The position numbers were made by a program, and so were the translations under genes. Below, one piece after another: positions 62,088 to 64,000 of a stretch of 64,000 bases of DNA (position 1 is the stretch's first letter; each line of letters opens with the position of its first letter). Origin of the DNA: an uncultured Erythrobacter sp. (lineage in GTDB: Bacteria; Pseudomonadota; Alphaproteobacteria; Sphingomonadales; Sphingomonadaceae); NCBI GenBank assembly GCA_947502305.1, contig CANMZA010000001.1, positions 868,001-932,000 of the forward strand, written 5' to 3'. Below the pieces are notes generated by a model. It was not told the origin of the DNA, made no database searches, and saw only the letters and a program-made list of their open reading frames with translations.

Positions 62088-62920
62088 TGGTGACGTTTCG
62101 ATTCGCTTTTGTCCTGGTAATTTGCGCGCTTTCCGCGGCGTTCCCTGCTGCTGCGCGGGCAGAGGTGAAGGCGCTGCTGGTAGGGTCAAATTATGAAAGC
62201 GCGGAGAATGAGGCATTGCGGCTTGCCAATCCGCTGGCTGATCTCAGGATCGTCGCATCCGCTTTGCGCGGAACCAGCGTGGCTGATCTTTCGGTGTTGG
62301 AGGAGCCTTCTGGTCAAGAATGGCGAGAAGGTTTGGACACGTGGCTCGATACGCTAACCGGCGATGACATTGGCCTGTTCTATTTTGCCGGGCACGGGTT
62401 TCAGATTGAGGGGCACAATTTCCTGATGAGCTCGGACGGGAAATCACTCGTCCCGCTGGATTCGCTCGTCAGCAAAATCACCGAACGTGCGCGCGGGGCG
62501 GTGATCATCATCGATGCCTGCCGCAACAACCCCTATTTCGATGCAGAACCCGACGATGCGATTGAGATTGTTGAGATCGCGGGCGCGACGCGCGGCATCA
62601 ATTATGTGACCTTTTCCGATATCAGCACCTCTACCGGCGGTCTGGCGCAGCTGGGCAATTTGCGCGGGCTTTCGGCGGTGGCGTTTTTCTCCACCGAACC
62701 GGGCAATGTCGCTGAAGACGGCCCCAATCCGGGCAAAGGCAGCCCCTTTGCGATCGAATTTGCGAAACAAATCGACCGCCGCCAATCGCTTGATGAAGTG
62801 TTTCGCAAGACCGCCATCGCGGTGACGGCGCGCACTGAAAATCGCCAATCACCGTGGCGTCAGGGTGATCTGGCGTTCAATGTCTTTGTCTCTGGCATGC
62901 GGGCCTTGCCGATCCCATGA
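62084..62920 (+). CDS. Exported caspase-like (metacaspase/peptidase C14) protein
   Basis: A 278-residue caspase-fold cysteine peptidase. Residues 1-26 form a signal peptide, so it acts outside the cytoplasm. The catalytic dyad is complete: His104 in LFYFAGHGFQIEGHNF and Cys146 in AVIIIDACRNNPYF. The length covers a single p20/p10-like domain without an extra regulatory domain. Substrate specificity and activation are unknown. It overlaps the barrel gene by 4 bases and the next methyltransferase by 4 bases, so the three form a coupled set. Confidence 0.85.
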   Translation: MMVTFRFAFVLVICALSAAFPAAARAEVKALLVGSNYESAENEALRLANPLADLRIVASALRGTSVADLSVLEEPSGQEWREGLDTWLDTLTGDDIGLFYFAGHGFQIEGHNFLMSSDGKSLVPLDSLVSKITERARGAVIIIDACRNNPYFDAEPDDAIEIVEIAGATRGINYVTFSDISTSTGGLAQLGNLRGLSAVAFFSTEPGNVAEDGPNPGKGSPFAIEFAKQIDRRQSLDEVFRKTAIAVTARTENRQSPWRQGDLAFNVFVSGMRALPIP

Positions 62921-63636
62921 TGTTGCGCTTCGCCTTTGCGGCCTTGGGCCTTGGCAGTTTGCTTGCGGGCTGTGATGCGTTTGAACAGAACGCCGATCGC
63001 CCGGAAACGGCGCTGGAATTTCCAGAGCCTGACCGGCCCGTTTCCAAGGTCGTATCCAACCAGTTTTCCAACGAAGACGCCCGCGACGAACGCGGCGAGG
63101 CGCAGCAAGTCATGGATCTGGCCAATATTGCGCCGGGCATGACCGTCGCCGATATTGGCGCGGGCGAGGGGTATTACACCGTCCGTCTGGCGCAGCGTGT
63201 CGGCGAAGATGGCCGCGTATTGGCACAGGATATTGACCGCGAGGCGCTTGAGCGGCTTGGCCGGCGGGTTGAGCGCGAGCGGCTTGAGAATATTTCGATC
63301 AAGCTGGGCGAGGCCGACGATCCGCAATTGCCGGATGACAGTTTTGACCGCATCTTCCTTGTCCATATGTATCACGAAGTGACCGAGCCTTACGCCTTTT
63401 TGTGGCGGATGTGGCCGGCGCTGGCAGAGGGCGGGCAGATCATCGTCGTCGATGTTGACCGGCCCACCAATTCCCACGGCATCCCGCCCGCGCTGTTGTT
63501 CTGCGAATTTGCGGCGGTTGGGTATAATCTGGTCGAATTTGTTGAGCGGCCAGATCTCAAAAGCTATTTCGCGCGGTTTGAACGCGGCGAGGAAAAGAGC
63601 GCTGTTGAGGCGATCGAGGCTTGCAATAACGCCTGA
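62917..63636 (+). CDS. Lipoprotein-type class I methyltransferase
   Basis: A 239-residue protein with a lipoprotein signal MMLRFAFAALGLGSLLAGC (Cys19 lipobox) and a downstream methyltransferase domain with motif I VADIGAGEGYYTVRLAQ, acidic residue in AQDID and FDRIFLVHMYHEV. A methyltransferase domain behind a lipobox is puzzling, since SAM is not known to be available outside the cytoplasm. It may be a degenerate, non-catalytic or differently used domain. The ATG at 62917 overlaps the caspase-like stop; a second ATG follows at once. Confidence 0.75.
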   Translation: MMLRFAFAALGLGSLLAGCDAFEQNADRPETALEFPEPDRPVSKVVSNQFSNEDARDERGEAQQVMDLANIAPGMTVADIGAGEGYYTVRLAQRVGEDGRVLAQDIDREALERLGRRVERERLENISIKLGEADDPQLPDDSFDRIFLVHMYHEVTEPYAFLWRMWPALAEGGQIIVVDVDRPTNSHGIPPALLFCEFAAVGYNLVEFVERPDLKSYFARFERGEEKSAVEAIEACNNA

Positions 63637-63671
63637 TTAAGCGGCGGAAAATTGCACAAGCGTGAGGATAA

Positions 63672-63685
63672 GTCGGCCCGCCGAC
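63672..63685. terminator. Short GC hairpin after the methyltransferase gene
   Basis: GTCGGC-CC-GCCGAC is a perfect 6-bp inverted repeat 36 bases after the methyltransferase stop. The loop is only 2 bases and no T-run follows, so its role as a terminator is uncertain. Confidence 0.3.
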
Positions 63686-63693
63686 GTGCAATT

Positions 63694-63710
63694 ATGAACC
63701 AGTGGTTCAT
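63694..63710. promoter_or_regulatory. Perfect 17-bp palindrome upstream of fabA, putative operator
   Basis: ATGAACCA-G-TGGTTCAT reads identically on both strands (8-bp arms, one central base), 77 bases before the fabA start. The size and symmetry fit the operator of a dimeric repressor such as a TetR-type fatty-acid regulator. The regulator is not in the window. Confidence 0.55.
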
Positions 63711-63787
63711 GTGCCCTTCCACTCGGCAAGACGTGATGCTAGGCGCGGACCCTATAAAATCATCAAAAATCAGGGGTACCGCCGAGG

Positions 63788-64000
63788 ATGACAGACTATC
63801 CAACCAGTTTTGACCGCGAAGATTTGCTAAAATGCGCACGCGGTGAATTGTTCGGCCCCGGCAATGCACAATTGCCAGAACCGCCAATGCTGATGATGGA
63901 CCGGATCACCGATATTTCCGGGGATGGCGGGCCGCATGGCAAGGGGCATGTGGTCGCAGAATTCGATATCAAGCCAGAGCTTTGGTTCTTCGATTGTCAT
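63788..64000 (+). CDS. fabA: 3-hydroxydecanoyl-ACP dehydratase FabA (partial)
   Basis: The first 71 residues of FabA, the enzyme that dehydrates 3-hydroxydecanoyl-ACP and isomerises the product to start unsaturated fatty acid synthesis. The segment [20 protein letters not shown], then [10 protein letters not shown] and ELWFFDCH, is diagnostic. The last codon in the window is the histidine of the DCH motif, which corresponds to the FabA catalytic histidine. A GAGG sits directly before the ATG at 63788. The gene continues beyond the window. FabA substrates are also the pool from which RpfF-type enzymes draw, but the two genes are 17 kb apart. Confidence 0.95.
   Translation, partial: MTDYPTSFDREDLLKCARGELFGPGNAQLPEPPMLMMDRITDISGDGGPHGKGHVVAEFDIKPELWFFDCH

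Noticed and set aside
1-64000. tRNA, rRNA, CRISPR arrays, insertion sequences or prophage
   Set aside because: No cloverleaf-type T-loop sequences, regularly spaced repeats, transposase or integrase genes were seen by eye in the window.

Overview
The window reads as a chromosomal segment of an alphaproteobacterium of the order Sphingomonadales, most likely Erythrobacteraceae (Erythrobacter, Qipengyuania or Altererythrobacter type). This rests on recognised protein families, on the XrtA/PEP-CTERM exopolysaccharide cluster in its sphingomonad arrangement, on the pairing of RNase E with an N-acetylmuramoyl-alanine amidase, PBP1A and RF2, and on an RNase E ending in a GWW motif. It is not a database match. 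The DNA is GC-rich and gene-dense, with many 4-base ATGA overlaps. I saw no rRNA, tRNA, CRISPR array, insertion sequence or prophage.

Layout. 0-4.2 kb: end of a cyclopropane-fatty-acid-synthase-like methyltransferase, a lipoprotein serine hydrolase, a PilZ protein, an SDR and purF. 4.5-7.3 kb: lolC/lolD lipoprotein sorting transporter, glutathione peroxidase and a DUF6958 protein. 7.4-14.7 kb: dnaE, a membrane-anchored LuxR-HTH/DUF4019 protein, an acyl-CoA synthetase, a DUF1330-like protein and a TraB/TIKI-like membrane protein. 14.7-19.1 kb (minus strand): radical SAM protein, moaB, lytic transglycosylase and a UDG-superfamily protein. 19.2-27.3 kb (plus strand): ETF-ubiquinone oxidoreductase, ispE, N-formylglutamate amidohydrolase, ilvD, a small lipoprotein, the bifunctional NAD(P)HX repair enzyme and a RumA-type RNA methyltransferase.

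27.3-45.8 kb is the exosortase A (XrtA) surface-polysaccharide island. A minus-strand group (hydrolase 1, hydrolase 2, acyl carrier protein, GNAT/FemAB-like transferase) diverges from a plus-strand pair (AMP-forming ligase, PLP-dependent decarboxylase). After a 173-base gap follows the long export and assembly operon: outer-membrane export lipoprotein, chain-length determinant, tyrosine-kinase-like ATPase, beta-barrel protein, AAA ATPase, polysaccharide deacetylase, FemAB protein, glycosyltransferase, exosortase A and amidotransferase. Directly downstream, at 46.0 kb, lies a crotonase whose two catalytic glutamates and C-terminal motif match RpfF, the synthase of diffusible signal factor (DSF). 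This suggests that a cell-density signal and the polysaccharide island are physically linked.

46.9-52.4 kb: zapE, a PaaI-type thioesterase, sdhB without sdhA, an SDR, an ATP-grasp ligase and a methyltransferase that ends at a perfect 16-bp bidirectional terminator. 52.4-64 kb: rne, amidase, PBP1A, a secreted peroxiredoxin, prfB, then a translationally coupled trio: an outer-membrane barrel candidate, an exported caspase-like protease and a lipoprotein-type methyltransferase. A 17-bp perfect palindrome precedes fabA, which is cut by the window end.

The least understood units, and the best candidates for new biology, are the barrel/caspase/lipo-methyltransferase trio, the ACP/ligase/decarboxylase subcluster with RpfF at the XrtA island, and a 27-bp dispersed repeat at 15.97 and 49.50 kb.
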